Positions 24,826 through 34,120 of a stretch of 59,716 bases of DNA are shown here, in pieces (within the stretch, counting starts at the first letter, position 1; each line of letters starts with the position of its first letter). The position numbers were made by a program, and so were the translations under genes. The stretch spans positions 1 through 59,716 of the forward strand of contig NZ_CAJNAT010000039.1 of NCBI RefSeq assembly GCF_905220705.1, read 5' to 3'. A model generated the notes under the pieces. That model did not search any database, had not been told where the DNA came from, and was given only the letters and a program-made list of their open reading frames with translations. The DNA is from Paraburkholderia domus (GTDB lineage: Bacteria; Pseudomonadota; Gammaproteobacteria; Burkholderiales; Burkholderiaceae).

Positions 24826-27114
24826 TTAGCCAGCTGGATGCGCCGCCGCAGACGGGTCCGTGCCCGCATGCGCCAGGTCGTGCTGGACCGCTTGCAGGAG
24901 CTTTTCCAGCAATGCGATATCGAAAGGTTTGGACAGCACTCGCACGTCCACATGCCGCGCACGGTCGAGTTCTTCCGCGTAGCCGGTGACCAGAATGACC
25001 GGCAGCCTGGTGTCGAAAGCCAGCACGGCTTCGGCCAGATCAATGCCGTTCATCGTGCCGGGCATGTGGATATCCGACAACACCAGATCGAACGGCAGCG
25101 GCTCGCCGGTGCGTGCCTGCCTGGCGTGGGCGTCGTCGAACAGGCGCAGCGCGGTATCGGCGTTGAACACACACGTGACCTGGTGGCCCATCATCTGCAA
25201 CAGAGCCTCGGTGCCGGCGGAGACTTCGTCGTTGTCCTCGACCAGCAGAATCCGCAGCCCTTGCGGCGTGCCGCTTTCCTCGACGCCCGTTTCGGCCGGC
25301 AATTCGGCCTCGGGCGCGGCGGTGGCGCGCGGCAGATAGAGGCGCACGGAGGTGCCCGCGCCGATTGCGCTGTCGATCGCGGCGAGTCCGCCGGAGCGCT
25401 CGCAGAAGGCGAAAACCTGCGGCAGCCCGAGACCGGTGCCCATGCCTTTCGGCTTTGTCGTGAAAAGCGGTTCGAAGGCGCGCGCGAGCACTTCAGGCGG
25501 CATGCCGCCGCCGGTATCTTCGAGTGAGAGTTGCACGAAGTCGCCGGTCAACGGAAAACCGTCCTCATGGCGGAAATTGATATTGGCGCCCCGCACGGTG
25601 AAGCGCCCGCCATTGGGCATGGCGTCGCGCGCGTTCACGGCGATGTTGATCAGCGCCAGCTCGAGCTCGGCGACGTCGACACGCATCGGCCAGATATCGG
25701 CGCCGAGGTCGATCACCAGCGAAATTTTCGCACCGAGCGACGCGCGCAGCAGTTCGCGGCACGCCGGCAACCAGCGCTCGAGCGCCAGCGTCTCATTGCG
25801 CAACGGCTGCTTGCGCGCGACGCCGAGCAATTGCCGGGTGAGCGATTGGCCGCTCTTGAGAGCCCGCTCCATCGCTGACAATTCCCGGTCGAGCCCCGGC
25901 GCGCCGCGCCGCCGGGCGATCTGCAGGTTGGCGGAGACGATCATCAGCAGGTTGTTGAAATCGTGCGCGACGCTGCCGACCAGATTGCCGAGCGCCTCCA
26001 TCTTGCGCGACTGGCGATACGCGGATTCGATCGAGCGGCGCATCGAGGCTTCGGCCTGCCAGCGCTCCCACGCTTCCTCTTCGGCACCGAGGCGCCGCAG
26101 CGACAGCCAGATCACGCACCACAGCACGATCGACGGCGTGAACATCGACAGGATCAGGACGCTCAGATGCCGGTACCAGGCGGCCCAGATCGCCGAGGTG
26201 CGATAGCTGCACGATACGTACACCGGATAGGCGCCGACGCGCCGGAACGCGAGGATGACATTGTCGTCGTCGATGTCGGAACGCATCCGTACGACGCCGG
26301 CCCTGCGCCCTTGCGCGAGCGCTTCGGCCAAAGGCGAATTCGGCGTCATCGCCGCCGGCTCGTGCGGGCGGCGTGGAAAGTGCGCGAGGATTGCGCCGTC
26401 GCTGCGTAGCAGGCTCATGGTCATCGGCGTACTGTCGTTGCCGCCGAGCAGTTCCCGATAGAACGCGTCGAAATAGCTGGGCCGCAGGGCCACCGAGACG
26501 ACCCCGCCAAACGAGCCGTCTGCGGCGAGGCGCTCCACACCGGTGTTGAATACCTGCTCGCCCACCACATGCCCCGCCATCACCTTTGAGACATGCTCGA
26601 GGCCTTTGCCGTCGCGAATGCCGGTGAAATCCTCGCGATCGGCAATCGTCAAGGCCGGCGCGGGATAAAAACGGCTGGTGGCGAGCAGATCACCCCCATG
26701 GCCGAAAATCGAAACGGCCGCCACCTGAGGATACCCACCGCCCATGGTGCGCAGCTTCTCGTGAATCTCGCCTTCTTTAGCGCGAATGCCGTCGTCGTCC
26801 AGATTCTGTGTCAAATCGACGATGCGCGAGTCGAGCGTCTCGTTCATGTCGAACACCTTCAGCGCGTGTTCTTCCGCCACGCGCACGGTGCGCAGCGTTA
26901 CGTCGGTCGCGTCGGCCATGCGCGCGCGCAGATCGTTGAACGCCATTGCCGCGACGTACACACACGGCAGCACGATCGCTGCAATCAGCAGCGCGATCAG
27001 CGTGATGCGCCGGACGTGGAAATTCTGTTCCGGCACGGCGGGGAACCGCGCCTCGTGCTGGGGGCTAGCGGGAAGGCGGCTCGCTTTGGACGGGTCGAAC
27101 CGGTCTGGTGTCAT
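24826..27114 (-). CDS. Hybrid sensor histidine kinase with receiver domain
   Basis: 762 residues from MTPDRFDPSKASR; starts at 27183 or 27213 are possible and no site is decisive. Order: membrane segment about 36-58, a periplasmic Cache-like sensor (GGYPQVAAVSIFGHGGDLLA, FTGIRDGKGLEHVSKVMAGH) to about 300, a second membrane segment, the H-box GSVAHDFNNLLMIV, N-box NIAVNARDAMPNGG, G-boxes DTGGGM and GMGTGLGL, and a C-terminal receiver with the phosphoacceptor Asp in DLVLSDIHMPG. No HPt or output gene is adjacent; the CheY-like gene at 27795 on the opposite strand could be a partner. The ligand is unknown. Confidence 0.92.
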   Translation of the reverse strand: MTPDRFDPSKASRLPASPQHEARFPAVPEQNFHVRRITLIALLIAAIVLPCVYVAAMAFNDLRARMADATDVTLRTVRVAEEHALKVFDMNETLDSRIVDLTQNLDDDGIRAKEGEIHEKLRTMGGGYPQVAAVSIFGHGGDLLATSRFYPAPALTIADREDFTGIRDGKGLEHVSKVMAGHVVGEQVFNTGVERLAADGSFGGVVSVALRPSYFDAFYRELLGGNDSTPMTMSLLRSDGAILAHFPRRPHEPAAMTPNSPLAEALAQGRRAGVVRMRSDIDDDNVILAFRRVGAYPVYVSCSYRTSAIWAAWYRHLSVLILSMFTPSIVLWCVIWLSLRRLGAEEEAWERWQAEASMRRSIESAYRQSRKMEALGNLVGSVAHDFNNLLMIVSANLQIARRRGAPGLDRELSAMERALKSGQSLTRQLLGVARKQPLRNETLALERWLPACRELLRASLGAKISLVIDLGADIWPMRVDVAELELALINIAVNARDAMPNGGRFTVRGANINFRHEDGFPLTGDFVQLSLEDTGGGMPPEVLARAFEPLFTTKPKGMGTGLGLPQVFAFCERSGGLAAIDSAIGAGTSVRLYLPRATAAPEAELPAETGVEESGTPQGLRILLVEDNDEVSAGTEALLQMMGHQVTCVFNADTALRLFDDAHARQARTGEPLPFDLVLSDIHMPGTMNGIDLAEAVLAFDTRLPVILVTGYAEELDRARHVDVRVLSKPFDIALLEKLLQAVQHDLAHAGTDPSAAAHPAG

Positions 27115-27794
27115 GGTCGATAACGCTATGGTCGTTCGGGACGAAAGGGCCGGGAGTCGGCCACATACAAAAAGCATAGACATGTCGCGGCAGTACTGGT
27201 TACCGTCACACATGGTCGGCGCCTGATTTGTCTACTGTTTGAATCAGTGACGAATCGAGAAGCGCAAACGTACACAAAAGTATAAATGTAAAAGAAAACC
27301 TTCAAGATCTACCAAAATATTTTCAGAAATAGTGTCTATTGGGAAAATCTCTTTAACCAACGCGATATTGGTGTATTGCCTTTCCGCCGTTTTGCTTCGA
27401 AAATCGACGTAACTACAAATAATGTGTCCGCCATGCTCGGATGCATATGCCGCGAGGGCCGCCTGACAACGCGTACAACGCGTGACGGAAGGCGCTCGCG
27501 GAAACACGCGCGCGGCAAGGGGACCATCCTGATCCATGAAGCCGCGCGGATTCATCTACGGGGTAGGCTTCGAACATGCCGGTCATAGCCGTCGTCCACC
27601 GTGCTCGCACGCGTCCATGCGTGCTCACGGGTTCCGTCAAAAGCGCCTCGCCGCGCGCGCTCCCCGTTCGTCTGCAAGCTGTATTCTCGCAAGCCTCAGC
27701 CCGCTTTGCCGCTGGTCGACAGACCTCGCGCTAAAGAAATCGCCTCTGCCCGCCGTTAACGCGCTAGAGCTAATTCCGCTTACCGACCCGCCCC
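27115..27794. other. 680-bp intergenic region with an AT-rich segment
   Basis: Divergent promoters for the histidine kinase and the CheY-CheC-cyclase operon must lie here. The segment 27236-27425 is markedly richer in A+T than its surroundings. A minus-strand frame (27244-27555, 103 residues, with CTRC near residue 27) crosses it but has no recognisable homology or ribosome site, so I do not call it a gene. Confidence 0.5.
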
Positions 27795-28163
27795 ATGCCT
27801 TTGCCTATTGTGATCGCCGACGATTCGTTGCTTGCCCGCAAGGTGCTCACCAAAGCATTGCCGCCGGACTGGGATGTCGACGTGTCCTATGCAGCGAACG
27901 GGCGCGAAGCGCTCGGGCTGTATCGCGAAGGCAAAGCGTCGGTGATGTTCCTCGACCTGACGATGCCCGACATGACCGGCTATCAGGTGCTGGAAGCATT
28001 GCAGCACGAGGACCTGAACACTTTCGTCATCGTCGTCTCTGCCGATGTTCAGCCGATGGCCCAGTCGCGCGTGCGCGCGCTTGGCGCCGCCGCATTCATC
28101 GCCAAGCCCGTGACGCCCGAGGCGGTACTTCCCATCCTCAAGGAGTACGGGTTGTATGTCTGA
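27795..28163 (+). CDS. CheY-like single-domain response regulator
   Basis: 122 residues, receiver domain only. The acidic pair DD (residues 9-10 of PIVIADDSLLARKVL), phosphoacceptor Asp in VMFLDLTMPDMTGY, conserved Ser/Thr in VIVVSAD and the Lys in FIAKPVTPEA are all present, so it should be phosphorylatable. It starts a three-gene operon and overlaps the CheC-like gene by 8 bp. With no effector domain it must work by protein contact, most likely with the CheC-like partner, which may dephosphorylate it. Confidence 0.92.
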   Translation: MPLPIVIADDSLLARKVLTKALPPDWDVDVSYAANGREALGLYREGKASVMFLDLTMPDMTGYQVLEALQHEDLNTFVIVVSADVQPMAQSRVRALGAAAFIAKPVTPEAVLPILKEYGLYV

Positions 28164-28779
28164 GCCAGTCCTCAACGAAGACCAGCGCGACGCGCTGCAA
28201 GAGGTCGCCAATCTGGCGATGGGCCAGGCCGCGACGCGTCTCGCGCGCCTGCTCGATGCATTCATCGAATTGTCGGTGCCGCGCGTGAAGGTGGTGGCCG
28301 TGAGCGATGCGGCACAGGCGCTGCGCGAGATGACCGGGATCGAGGACACGGTGAGCGCGGTGCGCCAGGGTTTTCGCTCCGACATCAAGGGCGAAGCGCT
28401 GGTGATCTGCCGCAGCGACAGCATCGACAAGTTGTGTTCGCTCGTGAGCGATCCGTACTCGCGCTCGAGCTACGAGGCGGTGAGCCAGAAAGAACTCGTG
28501 TTCGACGTCGCGAACGTCCTGACGGGCGCGTGTGTCTCGTGCATTCTCGACCAGCTCGGCCGCACGCCGGTTTTCTCCGCGCCGGGCCTGCTCGGCGAAG
28601 CGATGACACTCGACGAAGTGTTCCAGCCCGGCGTGCTGCAATGGGAAGTCGCGCTGCTGGTCGAAGTCAATTTCGCGCTCGAGGACCAAAGCTTCCGCGC
28701 GCACCTCGTGATGCTGATGGCCGAAGAATCGATCCGGCATATGAACGAGGCGCTCGACGCGCTGTTGTCCAGCCTATGA
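28156..28779 (+). CDS. CheC-like chemotaxis phosphatase family protein
   Basis: 207 residues. The N-terminal QRDALQEVANLAMGQAATRL carries the CheC/FliN-type E-x3-N motif (EVANLAMG), and ELVFDVANVLTGACVSCILD provides the second copy, the two active-site repeats of CheC phosphatases. It overlaps the CheY-like gene upstream and the diguanylate cyclase downstream (ATGA), so all three are tightly coupled. It probably controls the phosphorylation of the CheY-like protein; direct contact with the cyclase is a plausible inference. Confidence 0.88.
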   Translation: MSEPVLNEDQRDALQEVANLAMGQAATRLARLLDAFIELSVPRVKVVAVSDAAQALREMTGIEDTVSAVRQGFRSDIKGEALVICRSDSIDKLCSLVSDPYSRSSYEAVSQKELVFDVANVLTGACVSCILDQLGRTPVFSAPGLLGEAMTLDEVFQPGVLQWEVALLVEVNFALEDQSFRAHLVMLMAEESIRHMNEALDALLSSL

Positions 28780-29714
28780 ATGTGCCCACGGACTCGTTGA
28801 GCGATCTGGTCGTCGAACGTGTCGGTTTCGGCATTTTCGTGCTCGATCGCGACATGAACGTGCTCATGTGGAACCGCTTCATGCAGGATCACAGCGGCTT
28901 GTCGCCGGAACAGATGGTCGGCAAATCGCTCTTTGCCCACTTTCCGGAACTGCCGCGCGTGTGGCTGTCACGCAAGATCGAAAGCGTGTTTCAGCTCGGC
29001 AGTTTCGCGTTCAGTTCGTGGGAGCAGCGCCCGTATCTCTTCAAGTTCGATCACGACCGGCCGATTACGGGTGGCGTCGATTTCATGCAGCAGGACTGCA
29101 CATTCATGCCGCTGATGCGCGATCGCGAGGTGGTGGCCGTGTGCGTGACCATCTCGGACGTCACGCACGTCAGCATCGTGCAGCGCGAGCGTGAAGAGGC
29201 GGTCGCCAAGCTGCAGGAATACGCGGACCGCGACGGCCTCACGGGCATCGCCAACCGGCGTTTTTTCGAAGCGCGCCTGCGCGACGAGTTCACGCGCTGG
29301 CAGCGCTACGGCGGCGAGATGTCCGTGCTGCTGTTCGATCTCGATCACTTCAAGAAAATCAACGACCAGTTCGGCCACGGCGTCGGCGATACGGTGTTGC
29401 GCGTGATGGCGCAGCGGGTCGCCGAGGTGGTGCGGGTGCAGGACACCTTCGGGCGTTTCGGTGGCGAGGAGTTTGCCTTGCTGTTGCCATGCACGCCGCT
29501 CGAAGACGCAATGCGGGTGGCGGAAAAGATCCGCTGCACGATCGCCGACACGCCGGTCGAAGTGCAGGGCGCGGGCGTGCCGGTGACGGCCAGCGTCGGC
29601 GGCGCGGCGGCGCGCGTGGGCGTGCCGGCGTATGACGTGCTCATCAACGAAGCCGACGCGGCGCTGTATAGCGCGAAGCGGCAGGGACGCAACCGCTCGG
29701 TGGCTTTCTCCTGA
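28776..29714 (+). CDS. PAS-GGDEF diguanylate cyclase
   Basis: 312 residues. A PAS domain (about 10-130: VGFGIFVLDRDMNVLMWNRF, then SPEQMVGKSLFAHFPELP) leads through a short coiled linker to a complete GGDEF domain: DRDGLTGIANRRFFEARLRD, LLFDLDHFKKINDQFGHGVG and the active-site FGGEEFALLLP. GGEEF is catalytically competent. No clear RxxD inhibitory site is visible. It makes cyclic di-GMP in response to a signal read by PAS and possibly by the CheY-CheC pair encoded just upstream. A longer upstream frame is excluded because ATGA overlap with the CheC-like gene gives a natural start. Confidence 0.93.
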   Translation: MNVPTDSLSDLVVERVGFGIFVLDRDMNVLMWNRFMQDHSGLSPEQMVGKSLFAHFPELPRVWLSRKIESVFQLGSFAFSSWEQRPYLFKFDHDRPITGGVDFMQQDCTFMPLMRDREVVAVCVTISDVTHVSIVQREREEAVAKLQEYADRDGLTGIANRRFFEARLRDEFTRWQRYGGEMSVLLFDLDHFKKINDQFGHGVGDTVLRVMAQRVAEVVRVQDTFGRFGGEEFALLLPCTPLEDAMRVAEKIRCTIADTPVEVQGAGVPVTASVGGAAARVGVPAYDVLINEADAALYSAKRQGRNRSVAFS

Positions 29715-29965
29715 GCCTTTCCCGCCAGGCCGCCGTACGGCGCACGTTACCCGCCTCCTCGCGCTCCGGCCCTCCTTCTGCCCCTTATTGACCCCAAAAC
29801 TGCGGCATCTCACAAAGGTTGTTATACTTTTCGCCGTTTCCGGCATCCCTGCCGGGTGTTTCGCGCGTGTCCGCGCGCGCGGGCCGTTTGCCCCGCGCCT
29901 GTCTTGCGGGTAGGCATTAAAACTTCTTGAACGCCTTTCAGCGGGCGCCTCCAGCGGAGATCGTC

Positions 29966-30814
29966 TTGGCTGTTTCCAATCTTGTCGTGGACGAACCAGA
30001 AATCGACGCCGCTGCCGCTACGTCCGGCAGCTCGTTTTATCTCGCGATGCGCATCCTGCCGGCTGCGCAGCGCGACGCGATGTATCAGGTCTACGCTTTC
30101 TGCCGCGCTGTCGACGACATTGCCGACAGCGACATGCCGCGCGCCGAACGCGCCGCCGCGCTCGAGTGCTGGCGCGCCGACATCGATGCGTGCTACGCCG
30201 GCGCACCGCGTGCTTCCTTGCGCGCGCTGACGCGGCACATTCATACGTTTCACCTGCAACGCGAAGATTTTCACGCGATGATCGACGGCATGGCGATGGA
30301 CGCCGCCGCCGACATCTGCGCGCCCGACGAGGTCACGCTCGACCTGTACTGCGATCGTGTCGCCAGCGCGGCGGGCCGCCTATCGGTGAGGATATTCGGG
30401 ATGCAGGAAGAGCCGGGGCGTTTGCTCGCGCACCATCTGGGCCGCGCGCTGCAACTGACCAACATTCTGCGCGATATCGACGAAGACGCCGGTATCAACC
30501 GCTGCTACCTGCCGCACGAATTGCTGGCGCGCGAAGGCATCGCGGTGACGAGCCCGACGCAGATCGCCGACGATCCGTCGCTGCCGCGCGTCTGCGCGAC
30601 GCTTGCCGAGCGTGCCAAGGAGCATTTCGCTGCCTCCGACGCGATCATGGACCGCGAGCCGCGCAACCATGTGCGTGCGCCGCGCATCATGTCGGGCGTC
30701 TATCGCGTGCTGCTCGATCGCACGCTCGAGCGCGGCTTCGACATTCCGCGGACGAAGGTCAGCAAGCCGAAACTGCGCCTGCTGTGGATCGTCGCGCGTT
30801 ACGCGCTCTTCTGA
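29966..30814 (+). CDS. hpnD: Presqualene diphosphate synthase
   Basis: 282 residues from a TTG at 29966 with GGAG six bases upstream (LAVSNLVVDEPEIDAAAATS). It joins two farnesyl diphosphates into presqualene diphosphate, the first dedicated step to hopanoids. The two Asp-rich motifs are AFCRAVDDIADSDMP and QLTNILRDIDEDAGINRCYL. The conserved LSVRIFG segment (codons 139-145) is spelled with CTA, AGG, ATA and GGG codons unlike the rest of the gene and coincides with an iteron-like 20-mer. It starts the hpnD-hpnE-shc-hpnG operon, five bases before hpnE. Confidence 0.94.
   Translation: MAVSNLVVDEPEIDAAAATSGSSFYLAMRILPAAQRDAMYQVYAFCRAVDDIADSDMPRAERAAALECWRADIDACYAGAPRASLRALTRHIHTFHLQREDFHAMIDGMAMDAAADICAPDEVTLDLYCDRVASAAGRLSVRIFGMQEEPGRLLAHHLGRALQLTNILRDIDEDAGINRCYLPHELLAREGIAVTSPTQIADDPSLPRVCATLAERAKEHFAASDAIMDREPRNHVRAPRIMSGVYRVLLDRTLERGFDIPRTKVSKPKLRLLWIVARYALF
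30382..30401 (+). repeat. Orphan iteron-like 20-mer inside hpnD
   Basis: ATCGGTGAGGATATTCGGGA matches the origin iteron at 11771-11790 at 18 of 20 positions, including the unusual ATC prefix, and has the invariant GGTGAGG and CGGGA. It is about 18 kb from the array. Binding by the initiator is inferred. Confidence 0.6.
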
Positions 30815-30818
30815 GCTG

Positions 30819-32084
30819 ATGCCAAAGCTCGTCCATGTGATCGGTGCCGGCCTCGCCGGCCTGGCTGCGGCGGTGCAATTGCAGCGCCGCGGCGCACAAG
30901 TCGTGTTGCATGAAGCGGGCCCCCTGGCAGGTGGCCGTTGCCGCTCGTATTACGACCCCAAGCTGGGCGCCACCATCGACAGCGGCAATCACATGGTGCT
31001 GTCCGGCAATTTCGCCACGCTCAACTATTTGCGCGCGATCGGCGCCGCCGACGAACTGGTCGGCCCGGCCCAGCCCGAGTATCCGTTCGTAGATCTGGCG
31101 ACGCGGGCGCGCTGGACCGTGCGCCTGTCGCCGGGCCGTCTGCCCTGGTGGATCTTCGACTCGAACGCGCGCGTGCCGAATACCGGGCCGAGCGACTATC
31201 TGGCGCTTGCGCCGCTGCTGTTCGCCAAGCCCGGGCGCAGCGTGGCGCAGACCATGCGCTGCAATGGCCCGCTGTGGGACCGCCTGCTGCGGCCGCTGTT
31301 TCTCGCGATGCTCAATGTCGAGCCGCGTGAAGCGTCGGCGGAGCTCACGGGCGCGATGGTCAGGGAGACGCTCCTCGCCGGTGGTCTGGCATGCCGGCCT
31401 CTGGTGGCGCGCAACGGTCTGGGCAGCGCCTTTGTCGACCCGGCGCTGCGGTTGTTGCAGCACGGCGGCGCGGGCATCCGGCTCGGCGCGCGACTGAAGG
31501 ACATGGAGTTTGCCGCCCCCGGCAGCGTTTCGGCACTGAATTTCGCCGACGAGCGCATCGCGATCGAAGCAAATCAGGCGGTGGTTCTCGCGGTGCCGCC
31601 GGAAATCGCACAGACGCTCGTGCCCGGTTTGCGCTCGCCGAATCGCTTCGCCGTGACCGTCAACGTGCATTTCGCGGTCGAGCCGCCGTTCGGGATGGCA
31701 CCGATCACCGGGCTGCTCAATGCGACGGCCGATTGGCTGTTCGCCTTCGAGGGCCGCGTGTCGGTCACGATCAACGCCGCGGATCGCCTGCTCGACACAC
31801 CGCATGAAGCGCTCGCGAAAACCATCTGGGCCGAAGTGGCTCAGGCCGCCAATTTGCCAGCCGAGCCGATGCCGGCCTGGCAGGTCGTGATGGAAAAACG
31901 CGCGACGTTTGCCGCGTTGCCGGACCAGGAAACGCTGCGCCCCGGCACGCGCACTCGCTGGAACAATTTGATGCTCGCGGGCGACTGGACGGCCACTGGC
32001 CTGCCCGCGACGATTGAAGGCGCGATCCGCTCCGGCCAGAAGGCCGCGGACACGTTGCTGAATCAACCGATGGAACGCCGATGA
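30819..32084 (+). CDS. hpnE: Hydroxysqualene dehydroxylase / squalene-associated FAD-dependent desaturase
   Basis: 421 residues from MPKLVHVIGAGLAGLAAAVQ. The N-terminal Rossmann GAGLAGLAAAVQLQRRGAQV and GRCRSYYDPKLGATIDSGNH are typical of amine-oxidase-like FAD enzymes, and the C-terminal LAGDWTATGLPATIEGAIRS closes the FAD site. With HpnC and HpnD it forms the three-enzyme bacterial route from farnesyl diphosphate to squalene, removing the hydroxyl of hydroxysqualene. It overlaps shc by ATGA. Confidence 0.94.
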   Translation: MPKLVHVIGAGLAGLAAAVQLQRRGAQVVLHEAGPLAGGRCRSYYDPKLGATIDSGNHMVLSGNFATLNYLRAIGAADELVGPAQPEYPFVDLATRARWTVRLSPGRLPWWIFDSNARVPNTGPSDYLALAPLLFAKPGRSVAQTMRCNGPLWDRLLRPLFLAMLNVEPREASAELTGAMVRETLLAGGLACRPLVARNGLGSAFVDPALRLLQHGGAGIRLGARLKDMEFAAPGSVSALNFADERIAIEANQAVVLAVPPEIAQTLVPGLRSPNRFAVTVNVHFAVEPPFGMAPITGLLNATADWLFAFEGRVSVTINAADRLLDTPHEALAKTIWAEVAQAANLPAEPMPAWQVVMEKRATFAALPDQETLRPGTRTRWNNLMLAGDWTATGLPATIEGAIRSGQKAADTLLNQPMERR

Positions 32085-34117
32085 ACGACTTATCTCAAGC
32101 CCAGCCGCTGGACGCCGTCCTGCCTGAATTCGCCGATGCGGCGCCGACTGTGTCGAGCGCTGCGCCGGTCGCCGCGCCGCAAGCGTCCGCCACGCCGCTC
32201 GACGCCGCGATTACGCGGGCGACCGATGCGATCCTCGCCGCGCAGAAGCCGGACGGCCACTGGGTCTACGAACTCGAAGCCGACGCGACGATTCCCGCCG
32301 AATATGTGCTCCTCGTCCACTATCTCGGCGAAACGCCGAACGTGGAACTAGAGCAGAAGATCGGCCGCTATCTGCGCCGCATCCAGCTGGCGGACGGCGG
32401 CTGGCCGCTTTTCACTGACGGCGCGCTCGACATCAGCGCCAGCGTGAAGGCGTACTTCGCACTGAAGATAATCGGCGACTCGCCGGATGCCGAGCACATG
32501 GTCCGCGCGCGCGAGGCGATTCTGGCGAATGGCGGCGCGGAAACGGTGAATGTGTTTACGCGGATTCTGCTGGCGCTGTTCGGCGTGGTGTCGTGGCGCG
32601 CCGTGCCGATGATGCCGGTGGAAATCATGCTGTTGCCGGTGTGGTTCCCGTTCCATCTATCGAAAGTGTCGTACTGGGCGCGCACGGTGATCGTGCCATT
32701 GCTGGTGCTGAACGCGAAGCGGCCGGTGGCGCGCAATCCGCGCCGTGTGCGTATCGACGAACTGTTCCGCGGCGCGCCGGTCAACACCGGCATGCGCGAG
32801 CGGGCGCCGCATCAGCATCTCGGCTGGTTCCGTTTTTTCCGCGGCGTAGACGTGATGCTGCGCATGATCGACGGCCTGTTCCCGAAGGTGACGCGCGAGC
32901 GTTCGGTGCGCGAGGCGCTGCGTTTCGTTGACGAGCGGCTGAATGGCGAAGACGGCCTCGGTGCGATTTTCCCGGCGATGGCCAACTCGGTGATGATGTA
33001 CGACGTGCTCGGCTATCCGGCCGATCATCCGAACCGCGCAATCGCTCGTCAGTCGATCGAAAAGCTGCTCGTCATCAAGGATGACGAAGCATATTGCCAG
33101 CCATGCCTCTCGCCGGTGTGGGATACCTCGCTTGCGGCGCACGCGCTGCTTGAAACCGGCGAAGCGCATGCCGAGCAAGCGGCTGAACGCGGGCTCGCAT
33201 GGCTGCGTCCGCTGCAGATTCTCGACGTGCGCGGCGACTGGATTTCGCGCCGTCCGAACGTGCGTCCTGGCGGCTGGGCGTTCCAGTACAACAACGCGCA
33301 CTATCCGGACGTCGACGATACGGCCGTGGTGGCGATGGCGATGCAACGCTCGGCGGCGGTGACGCAATCGGATGTCGATCGCGAAGCCATTGCGCGCGCG
33401 CGCGAGTGGGTGGTCGGCATGCAGAGCAGCGATGGCGGCTGGGGCGCGTTCGAACCCGAAAACACCCAGTATTACCTGAACAACATTCCGTTCTCCGATC
33501 ACGGCGCATTGCTCGATCCGCCGACCGCAGACGTGTCGGGCCGCTGTCTGTCGATGCTCGCGCAACTCGGCGAATTTCCGCAGGGCAGCGAACCGGCGCA
33601 ACGCGCGTTCGATTACATGCTGAAGGAACAGGAATCGGACGGCAGCTGGTACGGCCGCTGGGGCCTGAACTACATCTACGGCACGTGGACCGCGCTGTGT
33701 TCGCTGAACGCCGCAGGCCTGCCGCACGACGACCCGCGCATGAAGCGCGGCGCGCAGTGGCTCCTGTCGATCCAGAACGAAGACGGCGGCTGGGGTGAGG
33801 GTGGTGAGAGCTACAAGCTCGACTATCGTGGTTACGAGCGCGCGCCGAGCACGGCTTCGCAAACCGCATGGGCGTTGATGGGCCTGATGGCGGCAGGCGA
33901 GGTGAATCACGAGGCGGTTGCGCGTGGCGTCGAGTATTTGCAGCGCGAACAGCGCGAGCACGGCCTGTGGGACGAAACGCGCTTCACGGCAACCGGTTTC
34001 CCGCGTGTGTTCTATCTGCGTTACCACGGCTATCGCAAGTTCTTCCCGTTGTGGGCGTTGGCGCGCTTCCGTCATCTGAAACGCAACGGGCTGACGCGCG
34101 TCGCGGTCGGGATGTAA
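32081..34117 (+). CDS. shc: Squalene-hopene cyclase
   Basis: 678 residues. It folds squalene into hopene at the inner membrane. The catalytic DXDD motif is DVDDTA starting at residue 410 (HYPDVDDTAVVAMAM). Several QW repeats are visible: QKPDGHWVYELEAD, RIQLADGGWPLF, MQSSDGGWGAFEPEN, QESDGSWYGRWGLN and IQNEDGGWGEGGESY. The first 45 residues are Ala/Pro-rich and probably disordered. Coupled to hpnE by ATGA and followed three bases later by hpnG. Confidence 0.97.
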   Translation: MNDLSQAQPLDAVLPEFADAAPTVSSAAPVAAPQASATPLDAAITRATDAILAAQKPDGHWVYELEADATIPAEYVLLVHYLGETPNVELEQKIGRYLRRIQLADGGWPLFTDGALDISASVKAYFALKIIGDSPDAEHMVRAREAILANGGAETVNVFTRILLALFGVVSWRAVPMMPVEIMLLPVWFPFHLSKVSYWARTVIVPLLVLNAKRPVARNPRRVRIDELFRGAPVNTGMRERAPHQHLGWFRFFRGVDVMLRMIDGLFPKVTRERSVREALRFVDERLNGEDGLGAIFPAMANSVMMYDVLGYPADHPNRAIARQSIEKLLVIKDDEAYCQPCLSPVWDTSLAAHALLETGEAHAEQAAERGLAWLRPLQILDVRGDWISRRPNVRPGGWAFQYNNAHYPDVDDTAVVAMAMQRSAAVTQSDVDREAIARAREWVVGMQSSDGGWGAFEPENTQYYLNNIPFSDHGALLDPPTADVSGRCLSMLAQLGEFPQGSEPAQRAFDYMLKEQESDGSWYGRWGLNYIYGTWTALCSLNAAGLPHDDPRMKRGAQWLLSIQNEDGGWGEGGESYKLDYRGYERAPSTASQTAWALMGLMAAGEVNHEAVARGVEYLQREQREHGLWDETRFTATGFPRVFYLRYHGYRKFFPLWALARFRHLKRNGLTRVAVGM

Positions 34118-34120
34118 CGG

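Noticed and set aside
27244..27555. Minus-strand frame of 103 residues in the AT-rich island
   Set aside because: No ribosome site, no recognisable domain and atypical composition; kept only as part of an intergenic description.
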